A stretch of 53,074 nt of DNA from CAYUAG01 sp046483025 (GCA_046483025.1 JAWODZ010000067.1:1-53074), one strand, 5' to 3'. Positions 33,734 to 44,236 are shown, counted from the first letter of the stretch. Notes: generated by a model not told the origin, from the sequence alone. Program-made: numbers and translations.

Positions 33734-34858
33734 ATGAAGGCAATTCTTTTACTGCAGGACGGAACGACTTTTATTGGTAAAGGATTTGGAGCCCGGGGAA
33801 CCGTTACAGGGGAAGTGGTTTTTCATACCGGGATGACCGGATATCAAGAGATTGTAACCGATCCATCGTACAAAGGTCAAATTGTCACCATGACTTATCC
33901 TCATATTGGTAACTATGGTTTTAATACAGAGGATTTTGAATCCTGTGTCTCTCATATCGAAGCGCTTGTTGTAAAAGAAGTCTGTAAATTTCCTAGTAAT
34001 TATAGATCATCAGAGAGTTTAGATTCTTTTTTAAAAAGATTTGGTATTATAGGTATTGAGGACATAGACACCCGTGCCTTAACCAAACATATTCGTGAAA
34101 AAGGCTCGATGAAGGGAATTATTTCCAATCCGGAAAAAAATATTAATGAGTTGAAACAATTACTGGACAATCATCCATCTATACAGAATATTGATTTAGT
34201 GGATCAGGTTACCACAGATCACCCATTTACCTGGAAGGAAAAGGCTGATTCCAAGTGGTATTATGAACCTCTCACTGCCTCTGAGGACAGTTCTTTCACT
34301 GTAACCGCTTATGATTTTGGTATTAAACAAAATATTCTCAGATTAATGGCCTCACTGAATATTAAGGTAGAAATAGTACCAGCTAATACTTCTTATGAAA
34401 CCATTCGGGATATGAATCCGGATGGAATTTTTCTTTCCAACGGTCCCGGAGATCCGAAGAAAGTGATGTATGTAGTTAAGAATGTAAAAAAACTTGCTGA
34501 AAAATTTCCCTTGTTCGGAATATGTCTGGGCCATCAGATTCTGGCACTGGCTCTGGGGGGTACAACCCATAAATTAAAATATGGTCACCATGGAAGCAAT
34601 CATCCGGTCAAAGATCTCCGGACCGGAAAAATTGAAATAACTTCTCAAAACCACAATTTTGTAGTTGAACCAAAATCAGTTGAAAAAAACGGTTTTGCCA
34701 TCACTCATATAAATTTAAATGATAATACACTTGAGGGGATGGAACATACAGAACTTCCTGTTTTCTCAATCCAGTATCATCCGGAAGCATCACCCGGCCC
34801 GCATGATTCTTTGAATCTGTTTAAGAAATTTTATACAATGATGGAACAGCATAATTAA
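33734..34858 (+). CDS. carA: Carbamoyl-phosphate synthase small subunit
   Basis: The 374-residue glutaminase subunit supplies ammonia to CarB for carbamoyl phosphate used in pyrimidine and arginine synthesis. The N-terminal domain contains FHTGMTGYQEIVTDPSY. The class I amidotransferase domain has the catalytic C264 in GICLGHQ and H349/E351 in YHPEASPGP. AAGGAGCA precedes the ATG. It is separated from prfA by 92 bases and from carB by 47 bases; carA and carB are surely one transcript. Confidence 0.98.
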   Translation: MKAILLLQDGTTFIGKGFGARGTVTGEVVFHTGMTGYQEIVTDPSYKGQIVTMTYPHIGNYGFNTEDFESCVSHIEALVVKEVCKFPSNYRSSESLDSFLKRFGIIGIEDIDTRALTKHIREKGSMKGIISNPEKNINELKQLLDNHPSIQNIDLVDQVTTDHPFTWKEKADSKWYYEPLTASEDSSFTVTAYDFGIKQNILRLMASLNIKVEIVPANTSYETIRDMNPDGIFLSNGPGDPKKVMYVVKNVKKLAEKFPLFGICLGHQILALALGGTTHKLKYGHHGSNHPVKDLRTGKIEITSQNHNFVVEPKSVEKNGFAITHINLNDNTLEGMEHTELPVFSIQYHPEASPGPHDSLNLFKKFYTMMEQHN

Positions 34859-34905
34859 GGGTATACTTTTGTAACTTCTGTCTTCTAATATCTAGGGTAC
34901 ATATA

Positions 34906-37900
34906 ATGCCGCAAAGAAAGGACATAAAAAAAATATTAGTAATTGGATCCGGTCCCATAATAATCGGGCAGGCATGCGAATTTGATTATTCCGGTACTCA
35001 GGCGGTTAAAGCTTTGAAGAATCTTGGATATGAAACCATTTTAGTAAATTCTAATCCTGCTACCATTATGACTGACAGTGAAGTGGCAGATAAAACCTAC
35101 ATTGAACCCATAAATAAACAGACCATTGCCAAAATAATCAAAAAGGAAAAACCTGATGCTCTGCTTCCCACAATGGGGGGTCAGACCAGCCTGAATGTTA
35201 CGGTAGAGCTTGCAGAGGATGGCATATTGGATCTTTTTCGGTTAGAACTTATTGGTGCTCACCTTGATGCCATAAAAAAAGCAGAAGACAGGGAGGTATT
35301 TAAAGAGATTATTGATAAACTTAACCTTGATCTTCCCAAGGGTGGTTTTGCCAAGAATAAGGATGAAGCTTTTAATTTGATTTCTGAAATCGGGTTTCCG
35401 GTAATTATTCGCCCTGCCTTTACTCTTGGAGGTACAGGCGGCAGTATTGTTTTTAACACAGAAGAGTATGAAAAACAGATTGAATGGGGGTTGTCAAACA
35501 GTCCTATTAATGAAGTACTGATAGAAGAATCAATAATAGGCTGGAAAGAATTTGAATTGGAAGTAATGAGAGATCTTAATGATAATGTGGTGGTTATTTG
35601 TTCCATTGAGAATGTAGATCCTATGGGGGTTCACACCGGAGATTCCATAACAGTAGCACCTATTCAAACCCTTAGTGACCGTGAATATCAATTTATGCGG
35701 GATGCTGCCAAGGCTATCATCAGAGAAATCGGGGTTGAAACCGGAGGCTCCAATATACAGTTTGCTGTGAATCCTGAAAACGGAAGAATGGTTGTCATTG
35801 AGATGAACCCCAGAGTTTCCCGGAGCTCTGCACTGGCTTCTAAAGCCACAGGTTTTCCTATTGCTAAAATAGCAGCCCAATTAGCAGTTGGATTGACCTT
35901 AGATGAAATTCAGAATGATATCACCGGAAAAACTCCTGCCTGTTTTGAGCCTGTACTTGACTATACCGTGGTAAAGATTCCCCGCTGGAACTTTGAAAAA
36001 TTTCCTCAAACTTCTTCTGTGCTGGGAACTCAAATGAAAGCCATTGGCGAAACCATGGCTATTGGACGAACTTTTAAAGAGGCTTTGCAAAAAGCAATAC
36101 GATCTTTGGAGTCTGATTGTTATGGATTTGGGGTCATGGACAATCTATCTACTTCAGACTGTAAAAAATATGTTAAAAAACCAACTCCGGAACGTATTTT
36201 TTATATCGGGGAATTATTCCGACAAGGAGTAGAGATTGAGGAAATTTATTCCCTGACTGGAATTGATAAATGGTTCCTGTATCAAACAGAAGAAATCATC
36301 AGGCAGGAAAAGAGTATAAGCAAAATCGGCCTTGGAGATAGAGACAGGTTTTTGCATCTAAAAAAAGCTGGTTTTTCTGATAAAAGAATTTCTCAGCTTT
36401 GCGGAGAAAGTGAAGAAAAAATCCGGCAGTTGAGAGATAAAAAATCTATAAAACCAGTATTTAAAACAGTTGATACCTGTGCAGCTGAATTTGAATCATC
36501 AACCTCTTATCTCTACAGTACCTATGAACAGGAAAATGAAGCAGAAAGAAATTCAGAACCAAAAGCAATTATTCTGGGGAGTGGTCCTAATCGAATAGGT
36601 CAGGGCATTGAATTTGATTATTGCTGTGTGCATGCTGTAGTAGCACTTCAAGAAGCAGGATATGAAGCTATCATGATAAACAATAATCCGGAAACAGTTT
36701 CCACTGATTACGGTATTGCTAATAAACTTTATTTTGAACCTTTAACCCTGGAAGATGTACTGCATGTGATTGAATTAGAGAAACCGGAAGGAGTAATTGT
36801 TCAATTAGGGGGACAAACCCCTTTAAAACTTGCACATGGACTGGAAGAAAACGGGGTGAAGATTTTTGGTACATCAACAGAATCTATAGATTTAGCTGAA
36901 GATCGCAGTAAATTCGGAAAACTTATTAAAGATACAGATATTAAGCAGCCGGAGTGGGGAACAGCTTTTACTCTAAGAGAAGCAAAAAAAGCTGCCCAGA
37001 AGATTGGATTTCCGGTTCTCCTGCGGCCTTCCTATGTTCTGGGAGGGCGGGGAATGGAAATTGTCTATGATGATGATTCTCTGGAAAAATATATTGGTGA
37101 AGCTGCATCATTGAGTTCAGAATATCCTGTTTTCATTGATAAATTTTTGGAAGATGCTTTTGAATTTGATATAGATGCAATCCGGGATGGAAAAAAGACT
37201 GTTATCTGTGGGGTTATGCAGCATATTGAAGAGGCGGGGATCCATTCTGGTGACAGCTCCTGTGTATTGCCGCCTTATATGATTGCAGAAGAAGATTACA
37301 TGTTGATTGTTGAACAAACCAAAAAAATTAGTAATATACTTAATGTCAAAGGGTTAATTAATATTCAATTTGCCTTACGAGACGGAGAGATTTATGTACT
37401 GGAAGTAAATCCACGGGCCTCCAGGACTATTCCTTTTGTCAGTAAAGCAGTTGGAATTCCCTGGGCAAAGATTGCTGCTAAAATCATGGTTGGAAGTTCC
37501 CTGGATGAATTTGATATTGATGATTTTAAGGATACTGATATGATCGCAGTCAAAACTCCGGTTTTCCCCTTTATGAATTTTCCCCAGGTACATGTCTACC
37601 CGGGTCCGGAAATGCGTTCAACCGGGGAAGTTATGGGAATGGATAAAACCTTTGGCGGTGCTTTTGCAAAAGCTCAATTTGCAGCAGGACACGGTCTTCC
37701 TAAACGAGGAAATAGTTTTATCAGTGTAAATGATAATGATAAACTCTCGGTTATCCCAATAGCCAGACAATTATATGAACTTGGTTTCAGAATTATTGCT
37801 ACTCAGGGCACTTTTCAGGCCTTGCGTAAAGCAGGTATACCAGCGAAACCGGTATATAAAGTTGGAGAAGGCAGACCAAATTCTCTTGATTTGATAATTA

Positions 37901-38103
37901 ACGGAGACATCCAGATCATTGTTAATACTCCCCTGGGTAAAATCTCCAGATCTGATGAATATCAGATAGGCAGAGTTGCCATAGCTCATGATGTTCCATT
38001 TTTAACTACTCTCTCTGCTGCCTGGGCTGCAGTTCAAGCAATAAGAACTTTGCAGACCGGACCACTTAATGTAGGTACTATCCAGGATGTTGAAAAATTG
38101 TAA
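34906..38103 (+). CDS. carB: Carbamoyl-phosphate synthase large subunit
   Basis: A full-length 1065-residue CarB. Two homologous halves each start with a GSGP motif (VIGSGPIIIGQACEFDYSG; ILGSGPNRIGQGIEFDYC) and carry an ATP-grasp domain: the first half phosphorylates bicarbonate, the second carbamate. NPRVSRSSALASKATG and NPRASRTIPFVSKAVG are the corresponding metal/ATP loops. The C-terminal MGS-like domain (from about residue 935, SVNDNDKLSVIPIARQLYEL) would bind regulators such as UMP or ornithine. It follows carA closely. Pyrimidine genes carAB and pyrG thus lie within 4 kb but on opposite strands. Confidence 0.98.
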   Translation: MPQRKDIKKILVIGSGPIIIGQACEFDYSGTQAVKALKNLGYETILVNSNPATIMTDSEVADKTYIEPINKQTIAKIIKKEKPDALLPTMGGQTSLNVTVELAEDGILDLFRLELIGAHLDAIKKAEDREVFKEIIDKLNLDLPKGGFAKNKDEAFNLISEIGFPVIIRPAFTLGGTGGSIVFNTEEYEKQIEWGLSNSPINEVLIEESIIGWKEFELEVMRDLNDNVVVICSIENVDPMGVHTGDSITVAPIQTLSDREYQFMRDAAKAIIREIGVETGGSNIQFAVNPENGRMVVIEMNPRVSRSSALASKATGFPIAKIAAQLAVGLTLDEIQNDITGKTPACFEPVLDYTVVKIPRWNFEKFPQTSSVLGTQMKAIGETMAIGRTFKEALQKAIRSLESDCYGFGVMDNLSTSDCKKYVKKPTPERIFYIGELFRQGVEIEEIYSLTGIDKWFLYQTEEIIRQEKSISKIGLGDRDRFLHLKKAGFSDKRISQLCGESEEKIRQLRDKKSIKPVFKTVDTCAAEFESSTSYLYSTYEQENEAERNSEPKAIILGSGPNRIGQGIEFDYCCVHAVVALQEAGYEAIMINNNPETVSTDYGIANKLYFEPLTLEDVLHVIELEKPEGVIVQLGGQTPLKLAHGLEENGVKIFGTSTESIDLAEDRSKFGKLIKDTDIKQPEWGTAFTLREAKKAAQKIGFPVLLRPSYVLGGRGMEIVYDDDSLEKYIGEAASLSSEYPVFIDKFLEDAFEFDIDAIRDGKKTVICGVMQHIEEAGIHSGDSSCVLPPYMIAEEDYMLIVEQTKKISNILNVKGLINIQFALRDGEIYVLEVNPRASRTIPFVSKAVGIPWAKIAAKIMVGSSLDEFDIDDFKDTDMIAVKTPVFPFMNFPQVHVYPGPEMRSTGEVMGMDKTFGGAFAKAQFAAGHGLPKRGNSFISVNDNDKLSVIPIARQLYELGFRIIATQGTFQALRKAGIPAKPVYKVGEGRPNSLDLIINGDIQIIVNTPLGKISRSDEYQIGRVAIAHDVPFLTTLSAAWAAVQAIRTLQTGPLNVGTIQDVEKL

Positions 38104-38142
38104 TTTTTAAATTTAATTTTGCAATTAATTGGGAGGTGAACT

Positions 38143-39465
38143 ATGAATAATAATTCAAAGATTGAACAAAAATCAAAAAAGTTCCATCCCGGTACCCGCT
38201 TGTTTCGTTTTACCATTCTTATATTTGTCAGCCTTTTATCCTATGGTACTTATTTTGCTTATGATGGTCTTTCCGCCATAGCTCCCATTCTGATCAAATC
38301 ATTTCATATTTCCCGGGCTGCCTTTGGTGCTACAAAAACCATCTATTCTGTTGCTGCAATTTTGTGTTTACTCATTGGTGGAATTCTTATTGATAGAATA
38401 GGAACTCGTAAATCCAGTCTGCTTTTTTCCTCCTTCATTGTTATTGGTGCGGTTACTATAGCTTTATCTCCTAATATCTGGATACTCTATATTGGCATGT
38501 TTGTTTTTGGAGCCGGTTCTGAGACCCTGATTGTTGCACAGAGTTCAATTATTTCCAGATGGTTTAAAGGAAAAGAACTTGCCATGGCATTTGGTATTGT
38601 GTTGACAGTAAGCAGACTCGGCTCACTGTTCAGCTATAATACTGAAGCCTTGATAGCAGAATATTTTGGTCATTATACCTATGCACTCTGGGCCGGAGCT
38701 ATTTTTTGTTTATTATCACTATTATGTAATCTGATATATTGTGTCATGGATAAACGCGGAGAACATGTTCTCGATCTAAAAGAAGATGAGATAGAAGAAA
38801 AGATAGTATTTTCTGATATCACTAAATTTAATCCTTCTTTCTGGTATATAACTTTTTTATGTATGACATTTTATGGTGCCATTTTCCCTTTTCAGCATCT
38901 GGCTGTGGATTTCTTCCATGATAAATGGAACCTGCCCCTGGAGGCAGCAGGTGAAGGCGGCTTTTTTTATCAAGTTTTTTCAAACATTATTCATATGTTT
39001 TCTACAGCTCCTGGCCTGGCTGGGATTATTGTTTTTGCTTCTATGGTTTTTGCCCCCTTTACCGGCAGACTTGTGGATAAAATTGGCAAAAGGGCTACTT
39101 TGATGATCATTGGCTCATTAATGATGATTCCGGCTCATCTGTTACTGGGCATAACCCATATAAATCCTGTAGTTGTAATGATTGTTCTTGGTGCTGCTTT
39201 TGTTCTGGTTCCAGCTGCAATGTGGCCTTCAATTCCCTTGATTGTATCCAAAAAGAAAATAGGCACAGCTTTTGGTTTAATGACCATGTTACAGAATATT
39301 GGATTGGGTTTATTCCCGTGGGTAAACGGAATATTGAGGGACAGGTTTGGTAATTATACAGCCAGCCAGATCATGTTTGCCTGTTTAGGCTTTTTGGGAT
39401 TGATTTTTGCTTTGCTTTTAAAAAGGGCGGATGCCAAAAATAAAAATATTCTTGAGAAACCTTAA
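38143..39465 (+). CDS. Major facilitator superfamily transporter
   Basis: A 440-residue carrier with about twelve membrane segments in two halves. The loop after TM2 reads GGILIDRIGTRKSS, the MFS motif A form (G-x3-D-R-x-G-x-R/K-x2), and the second half repeats it as FTGRLVDKIGKRATL. The substrate cannot be read from the sequence. An extra 30-40 residues in the central loop before TM7 contain VFSDITKFNPSFW. GGGAGGTG precedes the ATG. It begins 39 bases after carB and could share its transcript. Confidence 0.9.
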   Translation: MNNNSKIEQKSKKFHPGTRLFRFTILIFVSLLSYGTYFAYDGLSAIAPILIKSFHISRAAFGATKTIYSVAAILCLLIGGILIDRIGTRKSSLLFSSFIVIGAVTIALSPNIWILYIGMFVFGAGSETLIVAQSSIISRWFKGKELAMAFGIVLTVSRLGSLFSYNTEALIAEYFGHYTYALWAGAIFCLLSLLCNLIYCVMDKRGEHVLDLKEDEIEEKIVFSDITKFNPSFWYITFLCMTFYGAIFPFQHLAVDFFHDKWNLPLEAAGEGGFFYQVFSNIIHMFSTAPGLAGIIVFASMVFAPFTGRLVDKIGKRATLMIIGSLMMIPAHLLLGITHINPVVVMIVLGAAFVLVPAAMWPSIPLIVSKKKIGTAFGLMTMLQNIGLGLFPWVNGILRDRFGNYTASQIMFACLGFLGLIFALLLKRADAKNKNILEKP

Positions 39466-39541
39466 AAATTTATATAACCGGAATAATTCTTGCAAATAAT
39501 AGAGTAAATTTAATAATCATTATTAAAATAAGTAAATTATC

Positions 39542-40291
39542 ATGAAAAAAGTTAACAGAACTAATAACTATGCTCATTCCACCAAAATTTCTATTAAAAC
39601 TCTCATTGGCACATGGGATAAAACCTCCTGGATATTGTTAATCGTTCCTGTGCTTCTTACCCTTTGGGTATATTTTGGAAAACAGGATTTTTTTAATAAA
39701 TCTTTTGGAAATCTGATAAATGTATGGAATCAGGATTTCTACAGCACAGTATATGAATATTTATGCGCTTTTATCCTGATGTTTGTAGTCCCTTTTATCT
39801 TTATAAAATTTTTTTTTAAAGATAAACTTATCAACTATGGTTTTAAAAAGGGAGATAGTAGGTTTGGCTTGAAATTTTGTTTGTTCAGTATACCCATTAT
39901 TTTAGGGTTAATGTATATAGGAGCAGGGACTGCAAGTGTACAGATTGAATATCCTCTGGCAAAATCGATAACGGGTAATATAAATTATATAATAATAATC
40001 GAACTTTTTTATCTTGTTTATTATATCAGCTGGGAATTTTTTTTCAGGGGGGTTATGCTCTTTGGACTTGAACAAAAATATGGTGCTCTTGTTGCTATTC
40101 TGATTCAAACCATACCATCCACAATTGTTCATATCGGTAAACCTTTTGGAGAGACCATGGGAGCTGTTATTGGAGGATTGGTTTTTGGATACCTTGCCCT
40201 TCGTACTCGTTCTATATTGTATCCTTTTATACTGCATGCATTGTTAGGAATCAGTACCGATATTTTTGTAATCTTAAGGACAATACACTAA
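39542..40291 (+). CDS. CPBP-family intramembrane protease-like protein
   Basis: A 249-residue protein with about seven hydrophobic stretches and the CPBP (Abi/CAAX protease) core motifs: SWEFFFRG near residue 165, where many members have EExxFRG, then TIPSTIVHIGKP with a conserved His, and a final LHALLGISTD with His and acidic residue. The first motif has Trp before its single Glu, a variation seen in bacterial members. Possible roles are prenyl-protein processing or bacteriocin self-immunity, neither shown here. No strong ribosome binding site is seen. Confidence 0.82.
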   Translation: MKKVNRTNNYAHSTKISIKTLIGTWDKTSWILLIVPVLLTLWVYFGKQDFFNKSFGNLINVWNQDFYSTVYEYLCAFILMFVVPFIFIKFFFKDKLINYGFKKGDSRFGLKFCLFSIPIILGLMYIGAGTASVQIEYPLAKSITGNINYIIIIELFYLVYYISWEFFFRGVMLFGLEQKYGALVAILIQTIPSTIVHIGKPFGETMGAVIGGLVFGYLALRTRSILYPFILHALLGISTDIFVILRTIH

Positions 40292-40330
40292 TGAATAAAC
40301 ATTATTTAATATTTTTATAAGAAGATAGTC

Positions 40331-40882
40331 ATGATATCCAAAACATTTAATCATATCCGCAGTACTGTATCAGTCTTCAAGGGAGATTATCTTGCTGTAG
40401 AAAAAATGACCATAAATTTGCCGGATGGAAGTACCGGAAAAAGAGAAATAGTTCAGGTCAGGGATGCTGCTGCTGTGCTTGCTGTTGATAAAAATGAAAA
40501 GCTCTATTTAATTCGTCAGTACAGACATGCAGTACAGAAATACACCCTGGAAGTTCCGGCAGGTTTAATTGATGAGAACGAGACTCCTGAACAAACTGCT
40601 ATTCGGGAATGTGAGGAAGAAACCGGATATCGGCCTCACAATTTAAAGAAACTACTCTACTATGCGCACTCTGAAGGCTATTCTACAGGATATACAACCC
40701 TTTTTCTGGGAACAGAACTTGAGCATACCGGAAAAACCAATCCGGATTCCACTGAATTTCTGGAAAGGGTATCAATGCCCTTTGAAGATTTTTTTCACTT
40801 GATTGAAACCCAAAAAATACTTGATTCCAAATCAATTTTATCTGGGTTGCTGTATAAATTTAGTATTGAGATCGGGGTATGA
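40331..40882 (+). CDS. Nudix hydrolase, ADP-ribose pyrophosphatase type
   Basis: A 183-residue Nudix protein. The full Nudix box (G-x5-E-x7-R-E-U-x-E-E-x-G-U) is present without deviation, starting at GLIDENE near residue 77 and ending RECEEETGY. Upstream, LEVPAGLID gives the VPAG segment characteristic of ADP-ribose pyrophosphatases, and YSTGYTT follows at the spot used for subfamily recognition. It likely hydrolyses ADP-ribose or related sugar nucleotides in the cytoplasm. AAGAAGATAG lies before the ATG. Confidence 0.93.
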   Translation: MISKTFNHIRSTVSVFKGDYLAVEKMTINLPDGSTGKREIVQVRDAAAVLAVDKNEKLYLIRQYRHAVQKYTLEVPAGLIDENETPEQTAIRECEEETGYRPHNLKKLLYYAHSEGYSTGYTTLFLGTELEHTGKTNPDSTEFLERVSMPFEDFFHLIETQKILDSKSILSGLLYKFSIEIGV

Positions 40883-40946
40883 ATATAAATTTTATTTTTA
40901 AACGGATTTACAGTTTAATTTAAAAAGTAATCACATGGAGGAATCT

Positions 40947-43190
40947 ATGAAATATCTCAAAAGAATCCTTTCTTTAATTTTAATTATCCTTATTATGTCA
41001 TCCTGTTTTAGTCAAACTGAAGAAAAAGGGTTGCTTACCCTGGAACGTATTTTCAGTTCAGAAGATTTTTCTTCAGAACGTTTTGGTCCTGTCCGCTGGT
41101 TAAAGGATGGCACCGGTTATACCACCCTGGAAAAAAATGAGCAGGGAGGACGGGATATAGTTAAATACGAACCGGAATCAGGGAAGCGTAAAGTGCTGGT
41201 CTCAGCAGAAAAACTTATTCCCGAAGATCAAGAAACACCCTTACGGATTGCAAATTACATTTGGTCATCTGATAGAAAGCAGGTCATGATTTTTACTAAC
41301 ACCAGAAGAGTGTGGAGACGCAATACGCGCGGTGATTACTGGATGCTGAATTTAAAGACCTGGGAACTTGAAAAATTGGGTGTGGATGCTAATCCTTCTA
41401 CTCTGATGTTTGCTAAATTTTCTCCGGATGGGAAAAAGGTTGCCTATGTACGGGAAAATAATATTTTTGTGGAAAACCTTGCTAATCATACAATAACACA
41501 ATTAACTCATGACGGATCTCAAACAATAATCAACGGAACTTTTGACTGGGTATATGAAGAAGAATTCCGCTGCCGGGACGGTTTTCGGTGGAGTCCGGAT
41601 GGTAAAAAGATAGCATATTGGAAGCTTGATGCTGAGGGAGTGGGTGAATTTTATATGATAAACAATACTGATTCTCTCTACCCAAAAATTATTCCTGTCC
41701 AGTATCCTAAAGCAGGTACCATCAATTCAGCCTGTAAAGTAGGAGTAGTATCTGCCACCGGAGGTACAACAGTGTGGATGAAAGTACCAGGAGATCCCCG
41801 TAATAACTATATTGCCCGTATGGAGTGGGCGCATAATTCGGAAGAAATAATGATTCAACACCTTAATCGATTACAGAATAAAAATGAAGTGATGATCTGC
41901 GATATAAAGAAAGGTGAGGTGCATACTGTTCATGTAGAGCAGGACGAAGCCTGGGTAGATGTGTGCAATGATGTTAAGTGGCTGGAAAACGGGCAAAAGT
42001 TTACCTGGATCAGTGAAAAGGATGGCTGGAGACATCTGTATAGTATAGATCGTTCCGGAGAAGAAATGGAGCCTATCACCAAAGGTGCGTATGATGCTAT
42101 TTCAATTCAATGTATCGACATAGATCAGGGATGGGTATATTTCATTGCCTCTCCGGATAATCCCACTCAGCGATATCTCTACCGAAAAAGAATTACCGGA
42201 CAGGGAGAAGCGGAAAAACTCACTCCCCGGGATCAGCCTGGTAATCACCGCTATCAAATTTCACCTTCTGCTCGATGGGCTATTCATACCTATTCCACTG
42301 CTGATAATCCACCAGTGACCGATTTGGTTCGGTTACCCTCTCATAAAAGGGTACGAGTTCTGGTGTCCAATAAGAAACTGATTGAAAATGTTCAGGCTTT
42401 AAAAAGAGAATCGGCAGAATTTTTTAGAGTTGATATTGATGAAGTTGAGCTGGACGGTATGATGCTGAAACCCTATAATTTCGATGCTTCCCAAAAATAT
42501 CCACTTTTGTTTTATGTTTACAGTGAACCGGCAGGACAGACAGCCCAGGATCGCTGGGGAGGCAGTACCTATCTCTGGCATCTGATGCTGACCCAGAAAG
42601 GGTATGTTGTGATTACGGTGGATAACCGGGGCACTCCTTCACCTCGGGGACGGGAGTGGCGAAAATGTATTTACCAGAAAGTAGGGGTATTAAGTGCTGC
42701 AGATCAGGCGGCAGCAGCAAAAAAAATAAGGGAATGGGATTTTATAGATCAGGATCGAATTGGTATCTGGGGATGGAGTGGAGGAGGTTCTGCCACTCTG
42801 AATGCGTTGTTTCGGTATCCGGACATCTATCACACCGGAATGTCGGTTGCACCGGTTCCGGATCAGCGTTTGTATGACACCATCTACCAGGAACGGTACA
42901 ATGGTCTTCCTCAGGAAGATCCGGAGGTATATAAAAAGGGCTCCCCTCTTACTTATGCGGAAAATCTGAAAGGGAACCTTTTAATAGTCCACGGAACCGG
43001 GGATGATAATGTTCACTATCAGGGTACGGAGAGACTGATAAACAAATTAATAAAGTTCAACAAACCATTTACCATGATGGCCTACCCTAACAGGTCTCAC
43101 GGTATTTATGAGGGTAAAAATACAACTCTCCATCTCCGAGAGCTTTTAACCAGATATTTGCATGAAAATTTGCCTGCGGGACCAAGATAA
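40947..43190 (+). CDS. Dipeptidyl peptidase IV-family lipoprotein (S9B)
   Basis: A 747-residue prolyl peptidase with a lipoprotein signal: hydrophobic LILIILIMSS then Cys, a plausible lipobox. An eight-bladed propeller-like region comes first, with DWVYEEEFRCRDGFRWSPDG carrying the Glu pair that anchors the substrate N-terminus. The alpha/beta hydrolase domain has S611 in GWSGGG, D686/D687 in GTGDDNVH and H718 in NRSHG, a complete triad. The start taken is ATG 40947, with GGAGG directly upstream; an ATG at 40935 overlaps that site. It would cleave dipeptides from peptides at the cell surface. A strong terminator follows. Confidence 0.93.
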   Translation: MKYLKRILSLILIILIMSSCFSQTEEKGLLTLERIFSSEDFSSERFGPVRWLKDGTGYTTLEKNEQGGRDIVKYEPESGKRKVLVSAEKLIPEDQETPLRIANYIWSSDRKQVMIFTNTRRVWRRNTRGDYWMLNLKTWELEKLGVDANPSTLMFAKFSPDGKKVAYVRENNIFVENLANHTITQLTHDGSQTIINGTFDWVYEEEFRCRDGFRWSPDGKKIAYWKLDAEGVGEFYMINNTDSLYPKIIPVQYPKAGTINSACKVGVVSATGGTTVWMKVPGDPRNNYIARMEWAHNSEEIMIQHLNRLQNKNEVMICDIKKGEVHTVHVEQDEAWVDVCNDVKWLENGQKFTWISEKDGWRHLYSIDRSGEEMEPITKGAYDAISIQCIDIDQGWVYFIASPDNPTQRYLYRKRITGQGEAEKLTPRDQPGNHRYQISPSARWAIHTYSTADNPPVTDLVRLPSHKRVRVLVSNKKLIENVQALKRESAEFFRVDIDEVELDGMMLKPYNFDASQKYPLLFYVYSEPAGQTAQDRWGGSTYLWHLMLTQKGYVVITVDNRGTPSPRGREWRKCIYQKVGVLSAADQAAAAKKIREWDFIDQDRIGIWGWSGGGSATLNALFRYPDIYHTGMSVAPVPDQRLYDTIYQERYNGLPQEDPEVYKKGSPLTYAENLKGNLLIVHGTGDDNVHYQGTERLINKLIKFNKPFTMMAYPNRSHGIYEGKNTTLHLRELLTRYLHENLPAGPR

Positions 43191-43210
43191 TGCTGATTTT
43201 TTCAAACAAA

Positions 43211-43244
43211 AAAACCACCCTTTGGGAAAAGGGTGGTTTTTTTT
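43211..43244. terminator. Bidirectional terminator between convergent genes
   Basis: AAAACCACCCTTT (43211-43223) and AAAGGGTGGTTTT (43228-43240) form a perfect 13-bp stem with a 4-base loop. T-runs on the plus strand and A-runs upstream let it serve both the peptidase gene and the convergent barrel gene. Confidence 0.93.
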
Positions 43245-43268
43245 ATTGTTAAAACTTTTTACTAATAC

Positions 43269-44099
43269 TTAAAATCCGAATCCAATACCACCGGAAAATA
43301 CGTTCTGGGGAGCCAAGTGATAGTCAGCATAAAGTTTAATATATTTAAAGTCCAGACCGGCTCCGATTGTCATACGGGTTTTATTTTCCCCATCCAGATC
43401 AAATGATATTTTATCACCACTATCTTCAAATTCATAATTAAGATCAAGGGTTGATTTTTCTCCCCCCACTCCGGCGTACAGCATTAATACACTGATTTTT
43501 TTACTTACCTGAAGCCCGTAATAGAGGGCATTTGCTTCAACATAACTTCCTATAGAAAATTTCTGTTGGAAAAAGCCGGCTGCAATATCAATGGGACACA
43601 GAGGAATGTATTGGCTGATACTGTGGCGTAATCCCCATCCGTATAGTTTGATCTCACCAATCTCTTTGTTTTCATAAGCAAAATACCGTACTGTGGCCTC
43701 TGTTCCCATTAAAGAGCCGATAGTGAGTTGAGGTACAGCCAGTGGAAAGAAATCAGTATCCCATAAACCATCCAGATATTCATTATAATTACTTTCAGAT
43801 CCAAAAATTGTCGGAACCTCAAAATCTGCACCTTCAGGGATAAATTTCTTTTTATCATCAGGTATGGGAGAATACATAGCCTGTAAAGAAAGACCAATAT
43901 GCAAGCCAAATTTACTTATATGGGCTGAACGACTTAAACCGCTGTTAAGATTAGCGCCAAAGGCATCTGCAAGCGGCTGAAGATATCCAGTGGCATTATT
44001 TTTTTGATACTGAGTAATAGTTTTATCTAAATCTTGGGAATAAGCAACCATAGAACCTAACAAAAGTATTACTATTAAAAGTAGTTGAAATTTTTTCAT
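43269..44099 (-). CDS. Predicted outer-membrane beta-barrel protein (DUF6588-like)
   Basis: A 276-residue exported protein with a signal peptide (MKKFQLLLIVILLLGSMVAYSQ, cut after about residue 20). Alternating hydrophobic patterns and a C-terminal strand ending in Phe (FSGGIGFGF) are typical of barrels inserted by BamA. The early segment ADAFGANLNSGLSRSAHISK resembles the DUF6588 family of Bacteroidota and relatives, of unknown function. The start is ATG 44099, with GGAGGG 5 bases upstream; an upstream TTG frame start overlaps this site. It is convergent with the peptidase gene. Confidence 0.8.
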   Translation of the reverse strand: MKKFQLLLIVILLLGSMVAYSQDLDKTITQYQKNNATGYLQPLADAFGANLNSGLSRSAHISKFGLHIGLSLQAMYSPIPDDKKKFIPEGADFEVPTIFGSESNYNEYLDGLWDTDFFPLAVPQLTIGSLMGTEATVRYFAYENKEIGEIKLYGWGLRHSISQYIPLCPIDIAAGFFQQKFSIGSYVEANALYYGLQVSKKISVLMLYAGVGGEKSTLDLNYEFEDSGDKISFDLDGENKTRMTIGAGLDFKYIKLYADYHLAPQNVFSGGIGFGF

Positions 44100-44236
44100 T
44101 TTACCCTCCAATAATTTTTTAAAGATAGTATTAAAGTAACTTGTTTTTGAACATTTGTCAAGAAAAAAATGTTATTTGATCCGGTATCTTTGATTTTAAA
44201 TTTTCTGAGGAGTATTACATGGATAACAAATAACTC

